A program made the position numbers and the translations under genes. Below are positions 1 through 7,548 of a stretch of DNA of 64,000 bases, in pieces; the first letter of the stretch is position 1, and every line of letters begins with the position of its first letter. The notes under the pieces are model-generated. The model was not told where the DNA came from and did no database searches. It saw only the letters and a list, made by a program, of their open reading frames with translations. Location: positions 434,001-498,000 of the forward strand of contig NZ_NPKO01000005.1 of assembly GCF_008329605.1 (NCBI RefSeq), given 5' to 3'. Source of the stretch: Mycolicibacterium sp. P9-64. Its GTDB lineage: Bacteria > Actinomycetota > Actinomycetes > Mycobacteriales > Mycobacteriaceae.

Positions 1-455
1 ACTTCGACGGGGCGGTCGAGCAACACCATCCGTGCTCCGCTTGCGCCGGCCTCGCGCAGCCCCGGCGTCATGGCCGAGGTCGGCACCACGATCACCCCGT
101 CCACCTGGCGGCCTGCCAGCAGGTTGGACAGGTATTCGTCCTGCCGGTCCGGGTTCTCGTCGCTGTTGCACAGCACCAGCGAATAGGCGTGCTTGGCGGC
201 GGCTCGTTGGATCTCGCCTGCCAGCTCGGCGAAGAACGGGTTGGCCACGTCGCTGACGACCAGGCCGATGGTGCGGGTCGAATCGGTGCGCAACGCGCGG
301 GCGCCGACATGCGGCCGGTACCCCATCTCTCGCGCCGCCTGTTCGACCTTTGCCCTGGTGGCGGGGGAGATGCGGGGACTGCCGGACAGTGCCAGCGACA
401 CGGTGGCGGCGGTTACGCCCACCCGTCGTGCGACGTCCTGCGCGCGCACCGTCAC
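1..455 (-). CDS. LacI-family transcriptional repressor, 5' part only
   Basis: The gene starts at a GTG at 455 and runs off the left edge, so about 151 N-terminal residues are visible. The start is preceded by CTGGAGGTCAG (456-466), a strong ribosome binding site. Translation opens with a LacI helix-turn-helix (QDVARRVGVTAATVSLALSG), followed by the hinge and the start of the periplasmic-binding-protein-like sensor domain (TIGLVVSDVANPFFAELAGE). Family members bind palindromic operators and release them when a sugar binds. A 12-bp palindrome just upstream (471-482) suggests autoregulation. The genes to its left are outside the window, so its target and ligand are unknown. The polyol kinase nearby at 2558-3472 is a possible but unproven partner. 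Confidence 0.9.
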   Translation of the reverse strand, partial: MTVRAQDVARRVGVTAATVSLALSGSPRISPATRAKVEQAAREMGYRPHVGARALRTDSTRTIGLVVSDVANPFFAELAGEIQRAAAKHAYSLVLCNSDENPDRQDEYLSNLLAGRQVDGVIVVPTSAMTPGLREAGASGARMVLLDRPVE

Positions 456-470
456 CTGACCTCCAGTTGT

Positions 471-482
471 TTAATCGATTAA
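471..482. promoter_or_regulatory. LacI-type operator palindrome
   Basis: TTAATCGATTAA is a perfect 12-bp palindrome with the central CG typical of LacI-family operators. It lies 16 bp upstream of the LacI start codon at 455, where a bound repressor would block its own gene. Confidence 0.65.
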
Positions 483-583
483 CCTAAATGTGACACACAT
501 CTCAACCAAGGTCAAGAGGGTGGGTGCACGCGGAACCGTACGCACCCGCGCCTGCACCGAAATACATTGGGGCGCTGCCTCTT

Positions 584-646
584 CGCCGAGATCTGCAGGG
601 GGGTCGTGATCTTTCGACGGCGGCAGCCCTGGCGCAGAACTCGGCG
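584..646. repeat. 63-bp element with terminal inverted repeats, left copy
   Basis: This copy matches the one at 1566-1628 at 60 of 63 positions. Its ends are CGCCGAGATCTG (584-595) and CAGAACTCGGCG (635-646), an inverted repeat of 12 bp with one mismatch. The two copies lie in direct orientation and flank the nuclease-fold gene at 725-1591. No transposase is present. It could be a small non-autonomous mobile or REP-like element. Confidence 0.8.
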
Positions 647-652
647 GGAGAG

Positions 653-661
653 TTATCCACA
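653..661. promoter_or_regulatory. DnaA-box-like nonamer
   Basis: TTATCCACA equals the Escherichia coli DnaA box consensus and is close to the mycobacterial TTGTCCACA form. It sits seven bases beyond the left 63-bp element and 64 bp before the nuclease-fold gene. One box does not make an origin; it may have a regulatory role or be chance. Confidence 0.35.
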
Positions 662-724
662 GCCCCGTCGCGAAACGGGTGAGGACCGGCCGGTTCTGTC
701 GGCCGTCGCAGTGAGCATTCGGAC

Positions 725-1591
725 ATGTTGCGACCATTCATCGGCACGGACGCCATCGGTGACGGCGCGCTCACCCGCGGCCAGTTGCGCTGGAACCATT
801 CCGCCATCCATCCGAGGGTCTATCTACCGAACGGCGTCGAACGCACGGTGACCGTCAACGCCGTTACCGCCTGGCTGTGGACGGACCGTCGGGGCATCAT
901 CGCCGGGCGTGCTGCAGCGGCATTGCATGGCTCGAAGTGGGTGGACGATTCGACGCCGATCGAGGTGATCGCCGAGCACACGCGCCCGCGCGCCGGCATC
1001 ATCGTGCGCGAGGAACGGATCGCACCCGACGAGATCACTCACATCGGCGATCTGCCCGTGACGACGCTGGCGCGCACCGCCCTCGACCTGGGTCGCCATT
1101 TGAAACGTGACGCCGCGGTCGCCCACCTGGATGCGCTGGCCTCGGCGACTGGTGTGTCAGCGGACGACGCGATGGCAGTTGCCGCCAGATACCGTGGCGC
1201 ACGCGGTATTCGGCGAGCGGCGATCGCATTGGCGCTGATGGATGCCGGTGCGCAGTCGCCGAAGGAGACCTGGCTGCGTCTCCTGCTCATCGACGACGGA
1301 CTGCCGGCGCCAAGGACTCAGGTGCGGGTGAGCGACGGAGTGCACACGGCCTTCATCGACATGGGGTACGACGAGCCCAAGGTGGGTCTGGACTACGAGG
1401 GCGCTCACCACAGCGAGAACCGAGGACAATACGTTCACGACATCGGGCGAGCGGAGCTCATCGACCGGCAGGGGTGGGACGACCTCCGGGTGGTCGCCGA
1501 ACACAGCCGAGCGTTCATCCTTCACCGCGTGCGCACGGCGTTCGCGCTGCGTGGATGGACACCCCCGCCGAGATCTGCAGGAGGGTCGTGA
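725..1591 (+). CDS. AbiEi/DUF559-type protein with PD-(D/E)XK (Vsr-like) nuclease fold
   Basis: The 288-residue protein has an N-terminal part (about 1-130) like the AbiEi antitoxin or transcriptional-regulator-like domain found in actinobacteria, and a C-terminal DUF559-like part. The latter shows the expected pattern: SPKETWLR at 178-185, FID at 210-212 and GLDYEG at 221-226, a plausible D...D/E-x-K-type metal site. Such proteins are multi-copy in mycobacteria and have no settled function. The gene lies between two direct copies of a 63-bp inverted-repeat element, and its last residues (RSAGGS) and stop codon are encoded by the right copy. That suggests the cassette moved with, or was truncated by, the element. 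No partner toxin gene is adjacent. Nuclease activity is inferred from fold alone. Confidence 0.75.
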   Translation: MLRPFIGTDAIGDGALTRGQLRWNHSAIHPRVYLPNGVERTVTVNAVTAWLWTDRRGIIAGRAAAALHGSKWVDDSTPIEVIAEHTRPRAGIIVREERIAPDEITHIGDLPVTTLARTALDLGRHLKRDAAVAHLDALASATGVSADDAMAVAARYRGARGIRRAAIALALMDAGAQSPKETWLRLLLIDDGLPAPRTQVRVSDGVHTAFIDMGYDEPKVGLDYEGAHHSENRGQYVHDIGRAELIDRQGWDDLRVVAEHSRAFILHRVRTAFALRGWTPPPRSAGGS

Positions 1592-1628
1592 TCTTTCGAC
1601 GGCAGCAGCCCTGGCGCAGATCTCGGCG
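1566..1628. repeat. 63-bp element with terminal inverted repeats, right copy
   Basis: The ends CGCCGAGATCTG (1566-1577) and CAGATCTCGGCG (1617-1628) are perfect 12-bp inverted repeats. Inside is a smaller stem, GTCG...CGAC (about 1585-1600). The copy overlaps the 3' end of the 725-1591 gene and ends eight bases before the ku stop codon, between convergent genes. It could therefore also act as a bidirectional terminator, although there is no U-tract. Confidence 0.8.
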
Positions 1629-1636
1629 TCAGACTG

Positions 1637-2536
1637 TTACTTCTTCGCGGGTGCCTTCTTGGCCGGCGCCTTCTTGGCAGGAGCCTTCTTCGCCGGCGCC
1701 TTCTTGGCAGGCGCCTTCTTCGCAGGAGGGGAATCCGATGAGCCGGATTTGCGCGCCTTGACGCTGGCTTCCAACTTGGCGAGCAGATCTGAGACGTCAT
1801 CGGTCTCGTCGAGTTCGGTCGGCTGCTCCTCGACGGTGAACGCCTCGCCGCCTTCGAGTTTGGCCTGAACCAGTTCGTGCAGCTGCTCTTGGTAGTCGTC
1901 GCGGAATTGGTCCGGGTGGAAGTCGTCGGTCATCGACTCGACCACCGAGCCCGCCATCTTCAGCTCGGCGGGCTTGATCTCGACCTCCTTGTCGAGGATC
2001 GGGAAGTCGGGGTCGCGAATCTCGTCGGGCCACAGCAGCGTGTGAATCACCATCACGTCGCGCTTGCTGAAGTCCTTGACCCGCAACGCCGCGAGCCGCG
2101 TCTTGTTGCGCAGCGCGAAGTGCACGATCGCCACGCGGTCGGTCTCGGCCAGCGTCTTGGCCAACAGCACGTACGACTTCGACGACTTCGAGTCGGGCTC
2201 CAGGAAGTAGCTCTTGTCGTACATCAGCGGGTCGAGTTGATCGGCGGGCACGAACTCGACGACCTCGATCTCACGGCTGCGTTCCTCGGGCAGCGTGGCG
2301 ATGTCCTCGTCGGTGATGATCACCGTCTGTCCGTCGTCGGAGTCATAGGCCCGCGCGATGTCGCGGAACTCGACGACCTCGCCGCACACCTCGCAAACCC
2401 GCTTGTAGCGGATGCGCCCGTTGTCCTTGGCGTGCACCTGGTGGAACTTGATGTCGTGGTCTTCGGTCGCGCTGTAGACCTTGACCGGCACGTTCACCAG
2501 GCCGAAGGCGATGGAACCCTTCCAGATCGAACGCAT
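1637..2536 (-). CDS. ku: Non-homologous end-joining protein Ku
   Basis: Bacterial Ku forms a homodimeric ring on double-strand DNA ends and recruits LigD for end joining. The 299-residue product begins MRSIWKGSIAFGLVNVPVKV, the conserved start of the Ku core, and keeps the core to about residue 250. The last 30 residues are a lysine-rich tail of repeated APAKK, as in other fast-growing mycobacteria, where the tail aids DNA binding and bridging. The gene is convergent with the 725-1591 gene and lies upstream of the polyol genes on the same strand. Its partner ligD is at 14116-16416, about 11.6 kb away, whereas the two are neighbours in M. tuberculosis (Rv0937c/Rv0938). Confidence 0.97.
   Translation of the reverse strand: MRSIWKGSIAFGLVNVPVKVYSATEDHDIKFHQVHAKDNGRIRYKRVCEVCGEVVEFRDIARAYDSDDGQTVIITDEDIATLPEERSREIEVVEFVPADQLDPLMYDKSYFLEPDSKSSKSYVLLAKTLAETDRVAIVHFALRNKTRLAALRVKDFSKRDVMVIHTLLWPDEIRDPDFPILDKEVEIKPAELKMAGSVVESMTDDFHPDQFRDDYQEQLHELVQAKLEGGEAFTVEEQPTELDETDDVSDLLAKLEASVKARKSGSSDSPPAKKAPAKKAPAKKAPAKKAPAKKAPAKK
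1640..1729 (-). repeat. 15-bp tandem repeats coding the Ku tail
   Basis: About six imperfect 15-bp units encode the APAKK repeats at the Ku C terminus. Such an array can change copy number by slippage without shifting the frame, so tail length probably varies between strains. Confidence 0.85.
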
Positions 2537-2557
2537 AGCCCAGTATGGACCACGACG

Positions 2558-3472
2558 TCAGCCCCGTTGGAGAGCTTCGCGATCGGGCAAGTCGGCTCCG
2601 GCCTTGGCGACGGTCAACGCCGAGGCCAGCGACGCCGCCCGCACGACGCCATCGAGCGTGTCGGTGTCGATGCGCGCCAGGTCGCCGCGCCGCGCCGCGC
2701 CCAATAGGTCCAGCGACCACAGCGCGTCGATGAGCCCGGTCATGAAGGAGTCACCCGCCCCGACGGTGTCGACCACCTGGACCGGTCGCGCGGCCACCCG
2801 CACGGTGCCCGCCGCGCACACGGCAAAGGCGCCGCGTGCGCCCATCGTCACCGCGACGATCGACGGCCCCGACGCCAGCCAGGCTCGGGCGGTCTGCTCG
2901 GGATCGGCGTCGGGCGCGATCCACAGCAGGTCCTCGTCGCTGGCCTTGACGACGTCGGCGCGCTCGACGAGGCGGTCGATCCGTTCGATCGCCTGTCCGC
3001 GGTCAGCGATCAGGTCCGCGCGGACGTTGGGGTCGTAGGTGATGGTGGCCGACGGGCGATACGCGTCCAGCAGTGCCGCCGTCGCGAGACACCCCGGATC
3101 CAGGAATCCGGCGATCGATCCGGTGTGCGCGATGATCGGCGGGGCCACCTCCGGTGTGCCGGACACCTCCCATTCGAGGTCGAACACGTAGTCGGCCGCA
3201 CCGGTCTCGTCCAGCCGGGCCAGCGCCGTCGGCGTGCGCTCGGCGGTGGTGCTGCCCGGGACGAGCCGGACGCCCGACGCCTCGACGTGGTCCACGATGC
3301 GACGGCCGCGCTCGTCGGTGCCGATGTGGGTGAGGAAGTCGACGTCGCGCCCGAGCCTGCCGAGGCCGATCGCCACGTTGAGTGGGCTGCCGCCGACGTG
3401 CTCGCCAAGCGGCTGACCGTCGCGCTGCACGATGTCGATCAGCGCCTCACCGATCACGAGCGCCCTGCTCAT
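2558..3472 (-). CDS. PfkB-family sugar kinase, probable fructokinase
   Basis: The 304-residue protein has the PfkB/ribokinase fold. The N-terminal substrate region reads GGSPLNVAIGLGRLG (27-41), and the C-terminal signature DTVGAGDSFMTGL (235-247) holds the anion hole and the catalytic Asp of GAGD (238-241). Length is normal for bacterial fructokinases. It lies directly downstream of the mannitol-type dehydrogenase on the same strand, 73 bp apart. The expected route is polyol to ketose by the dehydrogenase and ketose to ketose phosphate by this kinase. Fructose is the likeliest substrate; ribulose or xylulose would fit if the imported polyol is a pentitol. Confidence 0.85.
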   Translation of the reverse strand: MSRALVIGEALIDIVQRDGQPLGEHVGGSPLNVAIGLGRLGRDVDFLTHIGTDERGRRIVDHVEASGVRLVPGSTTAERTPTALARLDETGAADYVFDLEWEVSGTPEVAPPIIAHTGSIAGFLDPGCLATAALLDAYRPSATITYDPNVRADLIADRGQAIERIDRLVERADVVKASDEDLLWIAPDADPEQTARAWLASGPSIVAVTMGARGAFAVCAAGTVRVAARPVQVVDTVGAGDSFMTGLIDALWSLDLLGAARRGDLARIDTDTLDGVVRAASLASALTVAKAGADLPDREALQRG

Positions 3473-3545
3473 GACTCGACTCCCACTCGCTCCGGTCCTC
3501 GCTCGTGCCTCGCTGCGATCCTCACTCGCGGTCGTCTTCGCGGCG
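3473..3545. repeat. Low-complexity spacer of repeated CTCGCT-type words
   Basis: The short gap between the kinase and dehydrogenase genes is built from repeated words such as CTCGCT and GCGAGTGAGGA on the other strand. Similar junk-like spacers are frequent in mycobacterial genomes. No promoter or terminator stands out. Confidence 0.4.
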
Positions 3546-4973
3546 TCACGAGGGGGCGTCCTTTCGCAACAGGGTCTCCAGCGTCACCCGCGCACCGTCG
3601 CGATGCAGCGAGTCCAGTGCCCACAGATACGCCTCGACGAACCGGGGCTCCTTACCGAGGTCGCCGAAGATCGCGGTGTTGTCGATGAACGCCGTCGGGT
3701 TCTCGCGTTGTGAACGGGCAAGCGGCACCAGGGAATCCGCAAGCTGATCCTGGACGTCGATCGGTTCGCCCTGCTCGTCGACGCCCTCGGCGTAGCGGGC
3801 CCAACTGGCTACCGTGGCCGCGGACAGTCGGATCGGTGCGCCGCTGCGCAGGTTCTCCCGGATCACGGGCACCAGCCACTTCGGGATGCGATCCGACGAG
3901 CCGAAGCAGAGCCTGACGATGGTGTCGCGCACGCCGGGGTTGGCGAAGCGTTCGATCGCGGTCCGCTTGAACTGAGGCAGGTCGATGCCGGGGACGGGCA
4001 GCAGCGTCGGCGTCGCCTCCGAATCCATGTAGTCGAGCAGGAATTCGGCGAACAGCGGATCGCCTGCGGCGTCGGCGACCAACCGGTAGCCGGCCAGGTA
4101 GGCGAAGTAGCAGAGAGCTTGATGACCGGCGTTGAGCAACCGCAGCTTCATCAGCTCGTACGGCGTCACGTCGTCGACCAGCAGCACGCCGACGTCTTCG
4201 AACGGCGGTCGCCCGTCGGAGAAGTCGTCCTCCAACACCCACGACGTGAACGGCTCTGCTGACACCGGCCATGCGTCCTCGACGCCGAATTCCGTCGCCA
4301 GCGCCTCGATGACGTCGGGTGAGGTGACCGGGGTGATCCGGTCGACCATCGAGTTCGGGAACTTGGTGTGCTCGGTCATCCACTCGGCCAGACCCGGATG
4401 TGTGCGCTCGGCGTGGGCGGTGAAGGTCTGCCGCGCGACGTCGCCGTTGCCCTCGATGTTGTCGCAGGACACGATCGTCGGCGAGGGCAGTCCTCGTTCG
4501 CGGCGAAGGGCAAGGGCGTCGGTCACCAGTGCGAACACGCTCACGCCGTCGGGGGGTTGGTGGTCGATGTCGTAGCCGCCCTCGGTGATGGTCAACGAGA
4601 CGATCCTGGTGCTTGGTGCGGCAATCAACTCGACGACCGCAGCGGGGTCGTCGGGTGCATAGAGGTAGTCGACGATCGAGCCGATGACCCGTGGCTCGCG
4701 GTGGCCGTCGGCGTGCTCGGCCACCAAGGTGTAGAGCCCGTCCTGGGCGGCCATCACGTCGGCCATCTTGCGGTCGGCGGGCATCACGCCCACCCCGCAG
4801 ATGCCCCAGTCCTTGGCCAGGCCCTTCTCGAGCAGACGGTCGACGTACATCGCCTGGTGTGCGCGGTGGAAGCCGCCGACACCGAAATGCACTATGCCGA
4901 CCCGGATCTCGCTGCGGTCGTAGGTGGGTTTGGCGATCGGGATCGCAGGCAGGGTTGCGTTGCTGAGTTTCAT
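3546..4973 (-). CDS. Mannitol 2-dehydrogenase family polyol dehydrogenase
   Basis: This 475-residue enzyme belongs to the long-chain polyol dehydrogenases, which oxidise mannitol, arabitol or sorbitol to a ketose with NAD+. The N-terminal Rossmann motif is VGIVHFGVGGFHRAHQ (25-40). The catalytic set K-x4-N-x2-H is present as Lys276, Asn281 and His284 in KLRLLNAGHQALCY, with the spacing of the Pseudomonas mannitol dehydrogenase. ITEGGYD (129-135) is also conserved. The gene is divergent from the SorC regulator at 5151, and the ABC importer follows that regulator. This supports a polyol uptake and oxidation module. The exact polyol cannot be read from the sequence. Confidence 0.92.
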   Translation of the reverse strand: MKLSNATLPAIPIAKPTYDRSEIRVGIVHFGVGGFHRAHQAMYVDRLLEKGLAKDWGICGVGVMPADRKMADVMAAQDGLYTLVAEHADGHREPRVIGSIVDYLYAPDDPAAVVELIAAPSTRIVSLTITEGGYDIDHQPPDGVSVFALVTDALALRRERGLPSPTIVSCDNIEGNGDVARQTFTAHAERTHPGLAEWMTEHTKFPNSMVDRITPVTSPDVIEALATEFGVEDAWPVSAEPFTSWVLEDDFSDGRPPFEDVGVLLVDDVTPYELMKLRLLNAGHQALCYFAYLAGYRLVADAAGDPLFAEFLLDYMDSEATPTLLPVPGIDLPQFKRTAIERFANPGVRDTIVRLCFGSSDRIPKWLVPVIRENLRSGAPIRLSAATVASWARYAEGVDEQGEPIDVQDQLADSLVPLARSQRENPTAFIDNTAIFGDLGKEPRFVEAYLWALDSLHRDGARVTLETLLRKDAPS

Positions 4974-5062
4974 GACACGGTCACCACTGAGTCGACGGTA
5001 CTCGGCACGCGGTCGGCGTCATCGGTGACAGCGACCCACATTTTGGTCGATGGCGAAGGTGT

Positions 5063-5075
5063 TGTGTACGTCACA
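5063..5075. promoter_or_regulatory. Inverted repeat TGTG-N5-CACA
   Basis: TGTG TACGT CACA lies in the gap between the divergent dehydrogenase and regulator genes. It could be a second operator or part of a global regulator site. Its arms are short, so it is only a candidate. Confidence 0.3.
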
Positions 5076-5093
5076 CTTCACATGTTAGCGTCA

Positions 5094-5128
5094 TGAGCAT
5101 CTACACGCACCCGTGAGCATTTGTTCAC
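5094..5128. promoter_or_regulatory. Tandem operator candidate for the SorC regulator
   Basis: The word TGAGCAT occurs at 5094-5100 and again at 5114-5120, exactly 20 bp apart (two helical turns). Each is followed by a similar run (CTACAC; TTGTTCAC). The second copy lies within GTGA-N8-TCAC. This is between the dehydrogenase and regulator genes, where a tetrameric SorC-family protein would bind. Confidence 0.5.
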
Positions 5129-5150
5129 CAGATACGGAGGAGGCGGACCC

Positions 5151-6170
5151 GTGGCAGCACCGACGTCGAACGGCCAGGTGGCTGAGTCCGTCGGCATCGC
5201 AGGTTCCACTCCGGAAGACCTGCGGCTGGCACTGCGTGCGGCGACGCTCTACTACTTGGATGGCCTCACGCAGGCGGAGATCGCGGGGCGCCTGGGCGTT
5301 TCCCGCCCGACCGCCGGACGGCTGATCGCACGAGCCAAGGCCAAGGGCCTGGTGCGCATCGAGATCGTCGTGCCCGCGACCCTGCGGGACGACCTACACG
5401 CCGACGAGGAGCGCGAGCTCGAGCAGAAGTTCGGCCTGACCGAGGTCGTCATCACCGGGCATGGCATCGACGACGGGGCGCCGGGACGGCCTGCCGGGTT
5501 CGCGGGTGTCGGCCGGGCGGCCGCCGCGCTCCTGATGCGCCGCCTGTCGGCCGACGACGTCCTCGGCTTCACGTGGGGCCCTGAACAGGTGGCGGTCGCG
5601 TCGGGCCTGGCCCCAGGGGTGGCCAGCTGCCGCACGGTGGTTCAGCTCGACGGCGCCATGTCGACCGCGGCCTATCAGACGGGCATGGAGTACGTGCTAA
5701 GCCGCAGTGCAGAGGTGTTGCGGGCCAGCGCGATCCGCCTGCCCGCCCCTCTCTACGCTGACCCGTCCACCGTGGTGTCGATGCGCAGTGACTCGGTGAT
5801 CTCCCGCACCCTCGAGGCGGGCCGACGGGCCGACGCGATGCTGTTCGGCGTCGGTGCGGCATCCACCTCGACCACGCTCTTCGAGGGCAGCTTCCTGGAC
5901 AATCGCATGCTCGACGAGCTGATCGGACTTGGCGCCGTTGGCGAGATCGGCGGCCGGTTCTTCGACGAGGCGGGCACCCCCATCGTCACCGAGTTGGCGC
6001 ACCGCGCGGTATCGGTTCCGCTCGAGGACGTGCAGGCATGCCAGAAGACCATCTTGGTCTCGAGCGGAGCGGCCAAGCACCAAGCCACGCTCGGTGCGTT
6101 GCGCGGTGGGCTGGCCAAGCTCTTGGTATGTGACATCGACTGTGCTCGTTGGCTTTTGGAATCCCGATAG
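5151..6170 (+). CDS. SorC/DeoR-type sugar-binding transcriptional regulator
   Basis: The protein has an N-terminal helix-turn-helix (LDGLTQAEIAGRLGVSRPTA) and a C-terminal sugar-binding SorC domain with DVLGFTWGPEQVAVASGL and LFGVGA. These regulators sense a phosphorylated sugar and control nearby uptake operons. I chose GTG 5151 because GGAGGAGG (5136-5143) lies seven bases upstream; an in-frame ATG at 5121 has no such site and overlaps the candidate operator. The product is then about 339 residues. The gene sits between the divergent dehydrogenase and the ABC operon, and the stop codon is 13 bp before the binding-protein gene, so it is probably the first gene of that operon. Confidence 0.9.
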   Translation: MAAPTSNGQVAESVGIAGSTPEDLRLALRAATLYYLDGLTQAEIAGRLGVSRPTAGRLIARAKAKGLVRIEIVVPATLRDDLHADEERELEQKFGLTEVVITGHGIDDGAPGRPAGFAGVGRAAAALLMRRLSADDVLGFTWGPEQVAVASGLAPGVASCRTVVQLDGAMSTAAYQTGMEYVLSRSAEVLRASAIRLPAPLYADPSTVVSMRSDSVISRTLEAGRRADAMLFGVGAASTSTTLFEGSFLDNRMLDELIGLGAVGEIGGRFFDEAGTPIVTELAHRAVSVPLEDVQACQKTILVSSGAAKHQATLGALRGGLAKLLVCDIDCARWLLESR

Positions 6171-6183
6171 TGGATGGAGTGAG

Positions 6184-7548
6184 ATGAAACTGACATTGTT
6201 GCGCAAGCTGTCGGTGTGTCTGGCAGCGGCGGGGCTGACGCTGACCGCCGGCTGCGCGGGCGCAGGCAGCTTGGGGTCGTCGGACAACGAGGTGACGATC
6301 GCCCTGGTGTCCAACTCGCAGATGGCCGACGCCCAGAAACTGTCGTCGGAGTTCGAGAAGGAGAACCCCGGCATCAAGCTGAAGTTCATCTCGCTCTCGG
6401 AGAACCAGGCGCGGGCCAAGATCACGATGTCGACGGCGATGGGCGGCAGCCAATTCGACGTCGTGATGATCAGCAACTTCGAGACCCCGCAATGGGCCAA
6501 GGACGGCTGGTTGCTCAACCTCTCGGACTACGCGAAGAACACCCCCGGGTACGACGAGGCCGACTTCATTCCCTCGCTGCGCGATTCGCTGTCCTACGAG
6601 GGGAACATGTACTCGGTCCCGTTCTACGGCGAGTCGTCGTTCCTGATGTACCGCAAGGACCTCTTCGAGCAGGCCGGTATCAAGGTCAACCCAGATCCGA
6701 GCTACCAGCCCACCTGGCAAGAGGTCGCTGGTTGGGCGAAGACCCTCAAGACCGAGGATCGGGCGGGGATCTGCCTGCGCGGCAAGCCCGGCTGGGGCGA
6801 GGTGCTCGCGCCCCTGGACACGGTCATCAACACCTTCGGCGGCCGCTGGTTCGACGACAAGTGGAATGCACAGCTGAACAGCCCCGAAGTGAAGGAGGCC
6901 GTCAACTTCTACGTCAACACGATCAAGGAATCCGGCGAATTGGGTGCATCCTCAACCGGTTTCCAGGAATGCGCCAATCTCTTCGGCCAGGGCCAGACGG
7001 CCATGTGGTACGACGCCACCTCGGCGGTCTCGGTTCTCGAGGACCCGAAGACCTACCCCGATCTCGTTGGCAAGATCGGCTACCTGCCCGCACCGATCGT
7101 CAAGAAGCCGAACTCTGGTTGGCTCTACACCTGGGCGCTCGGCATTCCGAAGGCGGCCAAGAACCCCGACGGCGCATGGAAGTTCATCTCGTGGATGACC
7201 AGCAAGGACTACATGAAGCTCGTCGGCGAGAAGCTGGGTTGGGCGCGAGTACCACCGGGTAGCCGCACCTCCACGTACACGGATCTGCCCGAGTACGAGG
7301 CCATCTCGAAGTCGTACGGTCCGCTGACGCTGCAGTCGATCACGAATGCGACGCCTAACAAGCCCACGGTGCAACCGGTTCCGTACACCGGCGTGCAGTT
7401 CGTCGGGATTCCCGAGTTCCAGGACCTGGGGACCCGGGTGAGCCAGCAGATCAGTGCGGCGATCGCCGGGCAGCAGTCCGTCGACGCCGCGATGGAGCAA
7501 GCGCAGTTGTATGCCGAGGTCGTCGGCAAGAGCTACCAGGAGAAGTGA
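6184..7548 (+). CDS. Polyol/sugar ABC transporter substrate-binding lipoprotein
   Basis: The product (454 residues) is a family 1 extracellular solute-binding protein. It starts with a lipoprotein signal: charged residues, a hydrophobic stretch and the lipobox LTAGC, so Cys24 would be lipidated and anchor it outside the membrane. FDVVMISNFETPQWAKDGWL and SGWLYTWALGIPK are typical of the family. ATG 6184 follows TGGAGTGAG. Its TGA overlaps the next ATG (TGATG), so it is translationally coupled to the permease. With the mannitol-type dehydrogenase nearby, the ligand is probably a sugar alcohol. Confidence 0.93.
   Translation: MKLTLLRKLSVCLAAAGLTLTAGCAGAGSLGSSDNEVTIALVSNSQMADAQKLSSEFEKENPGIKLKFISLSENQARAKITMSTAMGGSQFDVVMISNFETPQWAKDGWLLNLSDYAKNTPGYDEADFIPSLRDSLSYEGNMYSVPFYGESSFLMYRKDLFEQAGIKVNPDPSYQPTWQEVAGWAKTLKTEDRAGICLRGKPGWGEVLAPLDTVINTFGGRWFDDKWNAQLNSPEVKEAVNFYVNTIKESGELGASSTGFQECANLFGQGQTAMWYDATSAVSVLEDPKTYPDLVGKIGYLPAPIVKKPNSGWLYTWALGIPKAAKNPDGAWKFISWMTSKDYMKLVGEKLGWARVPPGSRTSTYTDLPEYEAISKSYGPLTLQSITNATPNKPTVQPVPYTGVQFVGIPEFQDLGTRVSQQISAAIAGQQSVDAAMEQAQLYAEVVGKSYQEK

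Noticed and set aside
1640..1729. Regular short repeats that could suggest a CRISPR or VNTR locus
   Set aside because: They are in-frame 15-bp units coding the APAKK tail of Ku, with no spacers.
1877..2707. A 276-codon plus-strand frame over ku
   Set aside because: It is a shadow of the ku reading frame with no recognisable domain.
3473..3545. Repeated CTCGCT words as a possible regulatory array
   Set aside because: Such low-complexity spacers are common in mycobacteria, and the genes on either side look co-transcribed.
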